Below, in pieces: positions 1 to 5,748 of a DNA stretch of 7,349 bases. The notes under the pieces were generated by a model. The model was not told the origin of the DNA and did not search any database. It worked only from the letters and a program-made list of their open reading frames with translations. The position numbers were made by a program, and so were the translations under genes. The first letter of the stretch is position 1, and the number at the start of each line of letters is the position of its first letter. The stretch covers positions 1 to 7,349 of the forward strand of contig DDLS01000192.1 of the NCBI GenBank assembly GCA_002340255.1, in the 5' to 3' direction. The stretch comes from Cyanobacteria bacterium UBA2566. Its GTDB lineage: Bacteria > Cyanobacteriota > Cyanobacteriia > Cyanobacteriales > Desertifilaceae.

Positions 1-80
1 AATCCTTTTATCCTTCCGGATAATTGGCAGATTTCCTATTCATTGAACTCGGAGAGTGACAGAAGAGGGATATGAACGTT

Positions 81-103
81 GAGTTCGAGTCTCGCCATCC
101 GCA
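81..103 (+). tRNA. 3' fragment of a tRNA-Leu (partial or pseudo-tRNA)
   Basis: The sequence reads as the 3' end of a tRNA: a canonical T loop GTTCGAGTC (83-91) flanked by GAG/CTC, then CATCCGC and discriminator A103, with no encoded CCA. An acceptor 3' strand CATCCGC would pair with GCGGATG, which is how I remember many cyanobacterial tRNA-Leu genes beginning. No GCGGATG is found in the 80 bases upstream. No anticodon arm or type II variable arm can be folded there, and the outer T-stem pair (79/95) is mismatched. A weak D-arm-like GGA...TCC with a GG in its loop lies at 18-36. This is therefore probably a tRNA remnant or an integrase attachment-site duplicate rather than a working tRNA. It could also be the last part of a split or intron-bearing tRNA, but the missing anticodon stem argues against that. 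Confidence 0.45.
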
Positions 104-120
104 TGAAATGAAGACGAATC

Positions 121-146
121 TAGGGGTGAAGGGACGTTTGCCCCTA
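121..146 (-). terminator. Weak stem-loop after prmC
   Basis: TAGGGG (121-126) and CCCCTA (141-146) can pair as a 6-bp stem with a 14-base loop, 17 bases past the prmC stop codon. No U-tract follows on the minus strand. It may help end prmC transcription, or transcription from the left, but it is not a canonical intrinsic terminator. Confidence 0.25.
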
Positions 147-162
147 TGTTATTAGTATACAA

Positions 163-1038
163 CTATCGCCGAGAAGCTAAGGCAAAGCGTTCAATTCCAG
201 CTAAGTCTTTGTGGATCTCAATTTGACGATAATTACCATTCTCAACCAGTAATTGTTCTATTTGTTTAGCTTGTCCTGCCATCATTTCCACGATCCATAA
301 CCCTCCAGAGCGCAAATAGTCGGGAGCAGCACTAATCAGGGTGCGGATACAGTCTAAGCCGTCCGATCCACCATCAAGGGCAAGATGGGGTTCATGATCG
401 GCAACTTCGGGTTGTAATTGGTTAATTAAGCCTGTTGGAATATAGGGGGGGTTAGCAACCATGCCCACCAATTGGCCTTTGAGAGGGTGAAGGGGAGTAA
501 ACCAGTAGCCCTGGTAAAACTGGATTTGAGAGTTAAAGCGATATTGGGCAGCATTGGCGCGGGAGATCGCCAATGCTTCTGGGCTTCGATCGACCGCATG
601 AACGGTAATCTGAGGTAAAGCTTGGGCTAAACCGATCGCGATCGCCCCACTTCCCGTGCCTAAATCTGCCCAATCCCCGCCCATTTGCCCCACATCAGAA
701 GCCAGGACTAAATCAATGAACAGCTCGGTTTCTGGACGGGGAATTAATACCCCAGGAGCCACGTGTAGCTCCAAATCTCGCCAAGTTAATTCCCCGATCA
801 AATACTGGAGGGGAACCCTAGTCTCAATTCGCTCTTTCCAGAGTTGCTGAATGTCTAACCAGGGACGAGATAAAGGAATATCGGGATGAGACTTAAAGGA
901 CTCTAGGCGTAAACTGAGGGTATCGAGACGAGAGAGCGATCGCAGCAACCCATCCACCTCAGACGGAGGAATATTCGCCGCGATCGCCTCTTCCTGTGCC
1001 TGTTTTCGCCAGGCAGCCAACTCTAATCCCGAAACCAT
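163..1038 (-). CDS. prmC: Peptide chain release factor N5-glutamine methyltransferase (PrmC/HemK)
   Basis: This cytoplasmic enzyme methylates the glutamine of the GGQ motif in release factors RF1 and RF2, using S-adenosylmethionine, and so supports efficient translation termination. The 291-aa protein has the family's usual length and order. A helical N-terminal domain (about 1-75) recognises the release factor. It is followed by the linker motif PLQYLIG (76-82), IPRPETE (99-105), SAM-binding motif I DLGTGSG (125-131), an acidic D150 closing strand 2, and the diagnostic catalytic NPPY (196-199). The start is ATG at 1038; the stop is TAG. It lies 18 bases downstream of the tic22-like gene on the same strand, so the two are probably co-transcribed. 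Three HIP1 octamers fall inside it (638, 936, 980). I see nothing broken. The NPPY plus PRPETE combination separates it from RNA or DNA methyltransferases with NPPY alone. Confidence 0.95.
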   Translation of the reverse strand: MVSGLELAAWRKQAQEEAIAANIPPSEVDGLLRSLSRLDTLSLRLESFKSHPDIPLSRPWLDIQQLWKERIETRVPLQYLIGELTWRDLELHVAPGVLIPRPETELFIDLVLASDVGQMGGDWADLGTGSGAIAIGLAQALPQITVHAVDRSPEALAISRANAAQYRFNSQIQFYQGYWFTPLHPLKGQLVGMVANPPYIPTGLINQLQPEVADHEPHLALDGGSDGLDCIRTLISAAPDYLRSGGLWIVEMMAGQAKQIEQLLVENGNYRQIEIHKDLAGIERFALASRR

Positions 1039-1056
1039 AAATCAGGGTGTACCTTA

Positions 1057-1848
1057 TTAATTTCCCGACTGCCGACGTTCTATTTCCTGTTGCAGAAAAC
1101 TGCGAGATTCTGGTGTCGGAATCAACTCCACTTTTTGCAAAAACGGATCGTCTTCAGTAATCAACAAATCCATCAACCGTTCTAAAGTAGTCACTTGAAC
1201 CACAATTTGGGAATTAGCATCGCTATTCTGCTTTTTATACTCTTCCAGAGCTTGTTCTAAATCTCCATGGTCAAAAAAGGCCAAAACCGCTTGGCGATCG
1301 CCATTTTGAATCGTCAAATACCCCCGATCTTCCCCGGCTTTAGCCATAAAGAGAGGAACACCCTGAAACGCATTCGCTAACTCCGGATCTCCTTGTTGCT
1401 GCAACACAGTTCGAGCTTGATTGACCTGTTCATCTTTAGGCTGAAACTGAAACACTAACGGTTCTTCCGCATCCTTATATTCTTGATGTAACTTATATAC
1501 TTCACTCAACGGAATTGCCCGCGCACTCATGCCTTGAGGAATATCAGGATTACTTTCGCGTACCTGAGCTAAAAAACTTTGAGCATCCGTTTGACTAATA
1601 AAAACACGAGTTAAAGAAATCCGACCCTCATCCGGTTTTTCTCGATCGCGAGGAACGGAAACTGTAAGTAAAACCCCTTCTTCATCACTAATTGCATAAA
1701 CCGGAATACCCTGTAATTTTCGTTCTATTTGTGCTTCCGGAATCGCAATAGCGGCTGAGGGCATCAAGCTCAGACCAACGACAGGACTCAATAGTAGAGT
1801 CCCCATTAAACTCAAGCGACTTCCCCATTGAACCAATGACTTAATCAA
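1057..1848 (-). CDS. Tic22-family protein, probably exported
   Basis: The 263-aa protein resembles cyanobacterial Tic22-family proteins, relatives of the chloroplast intermembrane-space import component. Cyanobacterial members act in the periplasm or thylakoid lumen and are linked to outer-membrane biogenesis, possibly as chaperones. The N terminus is a signal peptide: K3 and R11, a hydrophobic stretch at 12-29, and a likely cleavage after AIA near residue 35. The mature part is two similar halves that each begin with a GxPx motif followed by a D/E-rich turn: LQGIPVYAISDEEG (45-58) and FQGVPLFMAKAGEDRG (161-176). This is the repeat expected of the family. The start is TTG at 1848. An in-frame TAA lies just upstream, the first in-frame ATG is at codon 15 inside the signal peptide, and GAGG sits 9 bases before the TTG. 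prmC follows after 18 bases. Confidence 0.8.
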   Translation of the reverse strand: MIKSLVQWGSRLSLMGTLLLSPVVGLSLMPSAAIAIPEAQIERKLQGIPVYAISDEEGVLLTVSVPRDREKPDEGRISLTRVFISQTDAQSFLAQVRESNPDIPQGMSARAIPLSEVYKLHQEYKDAEEPLVFQFQPKDEQVNQARTVLQQQGDPELANAFQGVPLFMAKAGEDRGYLTIQNGDRQAVLAFFDHGDLEQALEEYKKQNSDANSQIVVQVTTLERLMDLLITEDDPFLQKVELIPTPESRSFLQQEIERRQSGN

Positions 1849-1857
1849 TCTTCTTTA

Positions 1858-1861
1858 CCTC
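1858..1861 (-). promoter_or_regulatory. Ribosome binding site fixing the TTG start of the Tic22-family gene
   Basis: On the minus strand GAGG stands 9 bases before the TTG at 1848. Since an in-frame TAA lies between this site and the start, no longer reading is possible. The site therefore supports TTG initiation over the internal ATG at codon 15. Confidence 0.55.
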
Positions 1862-1881
1862 AACATTTATCGATTTACATA

Positions 1882-1913
1882 GCAATTCCTACCTAAATCT
1901 TAGGTGGAATTGC
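1882..1913. terminator. Strong hairpin between hetR and tic22
   Basis: GCAATTCC-T-ACCTAA (1882-1896) and TTAGGT-GGAATTGC (1900-1913) are inverted complements. They form 14 base pairs with one bulged T and a three-base loop. The hairpin lies about 100 bases past the hetR stop and about 33 bases before the tic22 start. No U-tract follows on the minus strand, so it could be a U-less terminator for hetR, a 5'-UTR structure of tic22, or a dispersed palindromic element. The structure is certain from the sequence; its role is not. Confidence 0.55.
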
Positions 1914-2003
1914 AATTCTGTGCCAGTTTTTAGACGCTATTCTCCTGACTTGGGCAATTGCCTTTGAGTTCCAAAACCACTAGAGCGCTGTGTCCGAACT
2001 TTC

Positions 2004-2026
2004 TGGAGTCTCTGCCTACGACTCCA
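2004..2026 (-). other. Short hairpin enclosing the hetR stop codon
   Basis: TGGAGTC (2004-2010) and GACTCCA (2020-2026) pair perfectly over 7 bp. The 9-base loop (2011-2019) contains the TAG stop of hetR at 2016-2018. There is no U-tract downstream. It may protect the 3' end of the mRNA or be a coincidence of coding sequence. Confidence 0.35.
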
Positions 2027-2933
2027 AGGGACCAAACACCATCTGAAGAACCATTGGCTTGCCCCCATCTTCATGGTAGCGGTCTGCCCACGCACGAATG
2101 ACTTCATCGAGTTCTTCCATGGCTTGTTCATAGCGTTCTGGGGGGATATCCATTTCCTCTAGGATACGCATGACGTGGGGCTTCTGTTCTGAGGGACTTT
2201 CTGCCCATTCTTGCATCAGTTGAAAATAGCGGGCTGTATCTTCGACTAAGACATATTTTCTCTCTTCCTGATCGACAGGAGTATAGGTGGAGCGAGTGAG
2301 AGCGTAGTAGGGCATTCCCCAAGGGACATCAATGCGGGTAACTGTCCCAGAATAGATCAGACGACGCTTAATATGTTCGGCAAGAGCTTCGCTGAGGGGA
2401 AGTTGCCGGTCAGTAGGAAGATTGGAGTCTTGTTGCGATCGCGTATGCAAATATTCAATCAGATCCATAAACTGGAATGAGGGAATCACTTGGGCATCGG
2501 GTAGATGGGGGGGAAGTTTAGATTCAATATCTTGTTTTTCTTCCGAAACTAAATTATTTCCCAAAACGCGAGACTTTCCCGGTTGCCAATGATATTTTTC
2601 CATCCAGACATAGGGAAATTGGATCAGATAGCGGGGTTCGGTAGACCCCAACATTTTCAGCAGTTTTCCTTCTGTGAGCGCTTGCCGAACTTCTTCAACA
2701 ATGACTTTAACTCGTTTGGGTTCGATGTGGTGCAGATGCCCCGTCATTCGCAAGTTTTGCCCCTGCTCCATGTAAGTCGTATAAATCGCGCATTTAGCAG
2801 CAGTAGCGGCAGCGTCTAAGAAAGCCCCATGGCGATGGCCACTATTTCTCATGGCAATAAAGGCTAGATATAACAGGATCTGATCCATTGCACTGGGGCT
2901 AAGACGTTTGATCAGATCATTTTCATTAGTCAT
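2016..2933 (-). CDS. hetR: Heterocyst differentiation master regulator HetR
   Basis: HetR is a dimeric DNA-binding protein that activates hetP, its own gene and other heterocyst genes, and is inhibited by PatS/HetN-type RGSGR peptides and PatX-type peptides. Recognition is by near-identity to HetR as I remember it: the N terminus MTNENDLIKRL matches MSNDIDLIKRL of Anabaena, and the blocks SGHRHGAFLDAAATAAKCA, TGHLHHIEPKRV and EELDEVIRAWAD are intact. Key residues are kept: C48, S152, S181 (Anabaena S179), R225 (R223), and E259/E260/D262 (E253/E254/D256) in the peptide-binding hood. The DNA-binding domain spans about 1-98, the flap about 99-218, the hood the rest. The length is 305 aa against 299; the difference is S170-N171 and about four residues near 246-252. 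ATG 2933 is chosen because an upstream TTG at 2975 would add 14 residues absent from the family. There is no clear Shine-Dalgarno. hetR also occurs in non-heterocystous filamentous cyanobacteria. Confidence 0.96.
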   Translation of the reverse strand: MTNENDLIKRLSPSAMDQILLYLAFIAMRNSGHRHGAFLDAAATAAKCAIYTTYMEQGQNLRMTGHLHHIEPKRVKVIVEEVRQALTEGKLLKMLGSTEPRYLIQFPYVWMEKYHWQPGKSRVLGNNLVSEEKQDIESKLPPHLPDAQVIPSFQFMDLIEYLHTRSQQDSNLPTDRQLPLSEALAEHIKRRLIYSGTVTRIDVPWGMPYYALTRSTYTPVDQEERKYVLVEDTARYFQLMQEWAESPSEQKPHVMRILEEMDIPPERYEQAMEELDEVIRAWADRYHEDGGKPMVLQMVFGPLES

Positions 2934-2998
2934 ATCACTTATGAAATCCGGCAAGGTTAACAAGTTGAAGGGCAAACACAGGGCGCTTACCTTAGTTC

Positions 2999-3025
2999 AG
3001 GATAAGCTTAAGTACCTTATATCCT
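2999..3025. promoter_or_regulatory. Imperfect inverted repeat upstream of hetR
   Basis: AGGATAAG (2999-3006) and CTTATATCCT (3016-3025) are complementary apart from a 2-base bulge. They lie 66-92 bases upstream of the hetR ATG and are AT-rich in the centre. The position suits a promoter or operator for hetR, and a TATAAG hexamer (3016-3021, minus strand) lies inside it. I could not find a well-spaced -35 box, so the promoter reading is tentative. Confidence 0.3.
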
Positions 3026-3040
3026 AACCTATGATTGTCA

Positions 3041-3068
3041 GGAATAGGGAATGGGAATTAGGCAATCG
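3041..3068. repeat. Degenerate heptad repeat (STRR-like)
   Basis: Four consecutive 7-base units read GGAATAG, GGAATGG, GAATTAG and GCAATCG. Short tandem heptamers of the GGAATAG type are common between genes in filamentous cyanobacteria. This tract is short and decayed. It fills the gap between hetR and the lyase-like gene, where I see no credible small gene on either strand. Confidence 0.4.
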
Positions 3069-3107
3069 GTTATTGCTTGGTGTCCCTGTGTTGCCGCATA
3101 CCTTGCC

Positions 3108-4946
3108 TCAAGGTCGCCATTCGGGTCCAGTGGGTGTGCTATGTAGTTGCCAGAGGCGATCGCCTCCACTATACTCTAAACGTCCTTGATTAAGCGGTTG
3201 TTGGATCAATGGGGAATCTAGGACTGGCCAGTTATCTAGAGTTTTGATTTTACCATTAATTCTTCCTAATCCTTTACCCCTTTTAGGGATATAGGCGAGG
3301 GATAATTGGATAGAGTCTGAAGACTTTTCACTGGGTTTGGGTAAACTTTGGTACCTTAAACGCATTTTACTGAACTGGGGTTGTGTTTGGCTCAGAGCTT
3401 GCGTCAGTTCGCTGAAATTGGAATAATCGCCAGTCGAGACAATTTCCGTAATCCAAGCCGTATTCGGGCCATGAGCAGCTAGCACTTGATAGTCTACCTG
3501 TTTACCCTGGTTTGAGACTGAAGAGCGCCATTCGATCTCCTCTCCCCACGGACGAGCGCAGAGCCAAGTGTTTTCGATTTGCCAAATATACCAGTCTTGA
3601 TATCGTTGGGGTTGGCCATAGCGGGAGGGTAAAACGAGATGGGACAAGGGAGGCACTCCAGCAGCGAGATCTTCCGGAGACAGGCGCAATTGGTAGAGAA
3701 CGGTTCCTTGATGTTGTAAATATTGATCGCCAGGAGAGCTACCCGTTGCCATAGGCGTATGATAAGTTCCGGCTAAGGAAATGACCGCATTGTTTTCGCC
3801 TTGGGGATCTCGAACCACTAACTTATAAGTAGCATACTGGGCATTGATTGTACCCTTGACTTGGTAGGAACGCCCAGGATTAATGAGTGTGCCCAGACTG
3901 TAATCTGGCGTGATATAGAAGGTTTCCCAAAATTGATTATCTTGGTGATAGGAATAGTAAACCGGATGGCTGGCTTGCAGTTCCAAGGGAAGAGTAATAT
4001 TTTTCTGGGCAATGTCCTTTAAATGTTTGGGAGGGCGATAGGTACTCAAGGCAGCCGGAAGTCCCACTCTCGAAGCACTAGAGCGCATTCTGTGAGAAGT
4101 TTCTGGTTCATCTCCCCACCAAACCCAGGCAACGGTGGACAGTCCACTCTCATCCCAGGTTCCTCGGTCAAATCCGCGACTTTCTGCGCCGCCTGCGGTT
4201 CCCCAACTTAAGCGAAGAGCCATGTTGGTAGCCAACCAATCTAGGGCAGCTTTCGCTAAGGCTTTGCGTTCTGGGGTTTGGGCAAAATCGTAGAGATTGA
4301 GTAATCCGGCGATCGAATAGCCATAATAGGTAGACGAGTGAAATTCCCCTTGGCCAATGGTGAGAAACTTATTAATTTCCGATCGCAACCACGCCTCATT
4401 GGTTGCCTCAGTCGCTGGATAAGCCACCGGCCAACCGCTACCATCCATCAAGGCTAAACCGGACACTCGCTGCATAAACATATGGTTCTCGGTTCCCGAC
4501 TCATTCCATTGTTCTACCCGCTTGGCTTCGAGTTGGCTGCGATAGTCTGCTGCTAAAGCTAGCGGTAAATTTGCGCCAAACTCAAACCAGATACGAATGT
4601 CAAAAATACTGCGGAAGTGATAGAGGTCATTTTTTGCTTCATTGAGCCGTTGGAGGGCTTGCCAGGTCGTTTCGGCATTATATTCTGTAGGAAGCGACAG
4701 ACGGGCAAGGATGACCGGCAGAAGGTATTTATGGGGGTCACCTATATTCCGCTTTTGCCACCAAATTTCTAGGTCTTCTAAATCTTGGGAGGCAATCTGT
4801 TGTCGCAGGGCTAAACTTCTGTCTTCAAACGTGGAAGTTTGAGAGAAAGCAACTGATGATTGGCGCTCAACAGAGGGGGTAGGATGAGTTCCTGTTAATA
4901 AGCTAAGGAAGACAAGGATTAGGGTGGAGAGCTTTAGAGAGTTCAT
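3108..4946 (-). CDS. Secreted heparinase/alginate-lyase-like protein, family uncertain
   Basis: The 612-aa protein begins with a signal peptide (K5, hydrophobic 7-18) and no lipobox cysteine, so it should act outside the cytoplasm. Residues about 45-300 are helix-rich with many Trp and Tyr. They carry TENHMFMQR (152-160) and GEFHSSTYYGYSIAGLL (200-216), which resemble the Asn-His and Tyr active-site blocks of (alpha/alpha)-toroid polysaccharide lyases. The C-terminal half (about 315-612) looks like beta-sandwich. By analogy it may degrade or modify an acidic exopolysaccharide or sheath polymer. No exact lyase family can be named and activity is unproven. ATG 4946 is preferred over the TTG codon directly before it, because TTG adds only one residue. 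No Shine-Dalgarno is visible. It is divergent from the methyltransferase gene with 79 bases between them. A 14-base palindrome built on a HIP1 site lies near its 3' end. Confidence 0.6.
   Translation of the reverse strand: MNSLKLSTLILVFLSLLTGTHPTPSVERQSSVAFSQTSTFEDRSLALRQQIASQDLEDLEIWWQKRNIGDPHKYLLPVILARLSLPTEYNAETTWQALQRLNEAKNDLYHFRSIFDIRIWFEFGANLPLALAADYRSQLEAKRVEQWNESGTENHMFMQRVSGLALMDGSGWPVAYPATEATNEAWLRSEINKFLTIGQGEFHSSTYYGYSIAGLLNLYDFAQTPERKALAKAALDWLATNMALRLSWGTAGGAESRGFDRGTWDESGLSTVAWVWWGDEPETSHRMRSSASRVGLPAALSTYRPPKHLKDIAQKNITLPLELQASHPVYYSYHQDNQFWETFYITPDYSLGTLINPGRSYQVKGTINAQYATYKLVVRDPQGENNAVISLAGTYHTPMATGSSPGDQYLQHQGTVLYQLRLSPEDLAAGVPPLSHLVLPSRYGQPQRYQDWYIWQIENTWLCARPWGEEIEWRSSVSNQGKQVDYQVLAAHGPNTAWITEIVSTGDYSNFSELTQALSQTQPQFSKMRLRYQSLPKPSEKSSDSIQLSLAYIPKRGKGLGRINGKIKTLDNWPVLDSPLIQQPLNQGRLEYSGGDRLWQLHSTPTGPEWRP
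3153..3166. repeat. HIP1 octamer within a 14-base palindrome
   Basis: GAGGCGATCGCCTC is a perfect palindrome centred on GCGATCGC, the highly iterated palindrome HIP1 that is over-represented in cyanobacterial genomes. Other exact HIP1 copies in the window begin at 638, 936, 980, 1294 and 2435. Confidence 0.85.
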
Positions 4947-5025
4947 CAATCAGAGGTTGAGGGATCGATATTTAAATGGTTTACTAAATCTGTGAGTCAA
5001 TCCTTCAAGAATAGCTAAAAACTTT
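4947..5025. promoter_or_regulatory. Divergent intergenic region, probable back-to-back promoters
   Basis: These 79 bases separate two divergently transcribed genes and must hold the start signals of both unless transcription enters from elsewhere. The centre is AT-rich (GATATTTAAATGG, then TTTACTAAAT). On the plus strand TTGAGG (4957-4962) with TACTAA (4982-4987) is a poor -35/-10 pair with a 19-base gap. No convincing box is visible on the minus strand, nor a Shine-Dalgarno before either start. Confidence 0.35.
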
Positions 5026-5748
5026 ATGACGGTAACTGACCTATATCAAGGCATGTCTGATTTCTATAATGCCTTTGTTCAGCGGAATCGAGATTATCAA
5101 GCAATTGCCACCGATCTCATTGACCTTTTCGGTGATGGGCAAACTATCTTGGATGTGGGAATTGGAACTGGGTTGCTGGTCGAGCAAATCCTTCATTTGC
5201 GACCTAACCTGCGGATAGTTGGAGTAGATACAAGTGCCTCACTACTTCAACAAGCAGAAGAATGTTTAGGGAGTCAAGTTGAGCTTTATTGTGAAGATAT
5301 CAGTAATTTGTCTGTTGACAAACTCTTCGATATTGCCTATTCCCGTGGTGGAGCCTGGGCATTTGTCAATGATGGAGATCGTGTTCTACTGGCAAGCCAC
5401 ATTTTAGATTGGGCTACCCTTGAGCGAAGTTTTGAACGGGTTGCAGCACACTTATGTGATGGAGGACGTTTAATTATTATTTCATCCAATTCCAATCATA
5501 CCAAGCAGGAACAACTGGATGATAATATTGTATTCGAGAGAAAGATCGCCCAAAAAAGGGTTGATGATGAGCAATATCTGATCTTAGACTATCACTGCTA
5601 TCATCAAAAGGAGCTTGTTGGACAACAGCAGGTAAAAATGCGATTAGTGGATTTAGAATCTGTGGAAAAGATGCTGGAAGCGGTGGGACTTATCTCTATA
5701 TCCAATCATGAAAGTGAATACCACGTCTATGAAAAAAGGAGTTGTTAA
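5026..5748 (+). CDS. Class I SAM-dependent methyltransferase
   Basis: The 240-aa protein has a complete Rossmann-type methyltransferase core: motif I LDVGIGTG (42-49) after a short helical N terminus, the ribose-binding acid in VGVDTS (D68), CEDISNL (89-95, D91 likely near the adenine), the strand-4 motif FDIAYSRGG (101-109), and DGGRLIIISS (145-154). The C-terminal part (about 160-240) is probably the substrate cap. The substrate cannot be read from the sequence. The gene is the first of a coupled pair: its TAA shares one base with the ATG of the isoprenoid-synthase-like gene. That makes a prenyl diphosphate, a prenylated product or a terpene the most interesting substrate guess. It does not look like UbiE/MenG, and it is shorter than I recall for geranyl-diphosphate C-methyltransferases (around 300 aa). 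The start is ATG 5026; ATG at codon 10 is possible but would trim the N-terminal helix. The region is AT-rich against its neighbours. Confidence 0.85.
   Translation: MTVTDLYQGMSDFYNAFVQRNRDYQAIATDLIDLFGDGQTILDVGIGTGLLVEQILHLRPNLRIVGVDTSASLLQQAEECLGSQVELYCEDISNLSVDKLFDIAYSRGGAWAFVNDGDRVLLASHILDWATLERSFERVAAHLCDGGRLIIISSNSNHTKQEQLDDNIVFERKIAQKRVDDEQYLILDYHCYHQKELVGQQQVKMRLVDLESVEKMLEAVGLISISNHESEYHVYEKRSC
5736..5741 (+). promoter_or_regulatory. Ribosome binding site for the isoprenoid-synthase-like gene
   Basis: AAGGAG stands 6 bases before the ATG at 5748, the strongest Shine-Dalgarno I found in the window. It lies inside the last codons of the methyltransferase. Together with the TAATG stop/start overlap it fixes the start at 5748 rather than the TTG at 5742, and implies translational coupling. 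Confidence 0.8.

Noticed and set aside
72..155. A 27-codon plus-strand ORF with a GAGGGA sequence before its ATG
   Set aside because: It runs through the tRNA-Leu-like 3' end and through the GGGG/CCCC stem, so its sequence is explained by RNA-type features, and I recognise no peptide family.
1937..2322. Two 64-codon minus-strand ORFs overlapping hetR in another frame
   Set aside because: They are out-of-frame shadows of the strongly conserved hetR and its trailer, with no domain signature.
2934..2975. A 14-residue N-terminal extension of HetR from a TTG codon at 2975
   Set aside because: HetR proteins begin at the MTNENDLIKRL-type N terminus; the extension has no family match and no ribosome binding site.
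1914..3107. A PatS- or PatX-like inhibitory peptide gene next to hetR
   Set aside because: I looked in the gaps on either side of hetR for RGSGR, RGTGR or HGTGR endings and saw none; such a gene, if present, is elsewhere in the genome.
3512..4842. Several 60-80 codon ORFs on both strands inside the lyase-like gene
   Set aside because: They lie wholly within a long coding gene, have no plausible start signals and resemble no family.
4947..4949. TTG start one codon before the ATG of the lyase-like gene
   Set aside because: It adds a single residue and ATG is the likelier initiator; no Shine-Dalgarno favours either.
5742..5747. TTG start two codons upstream for the isoprenoid-synthase-like gene
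   Set aside because: AAGGAG is 6 bases from the ATG at 5748 but touches the TTG, so only the ATG is correctly spaced.
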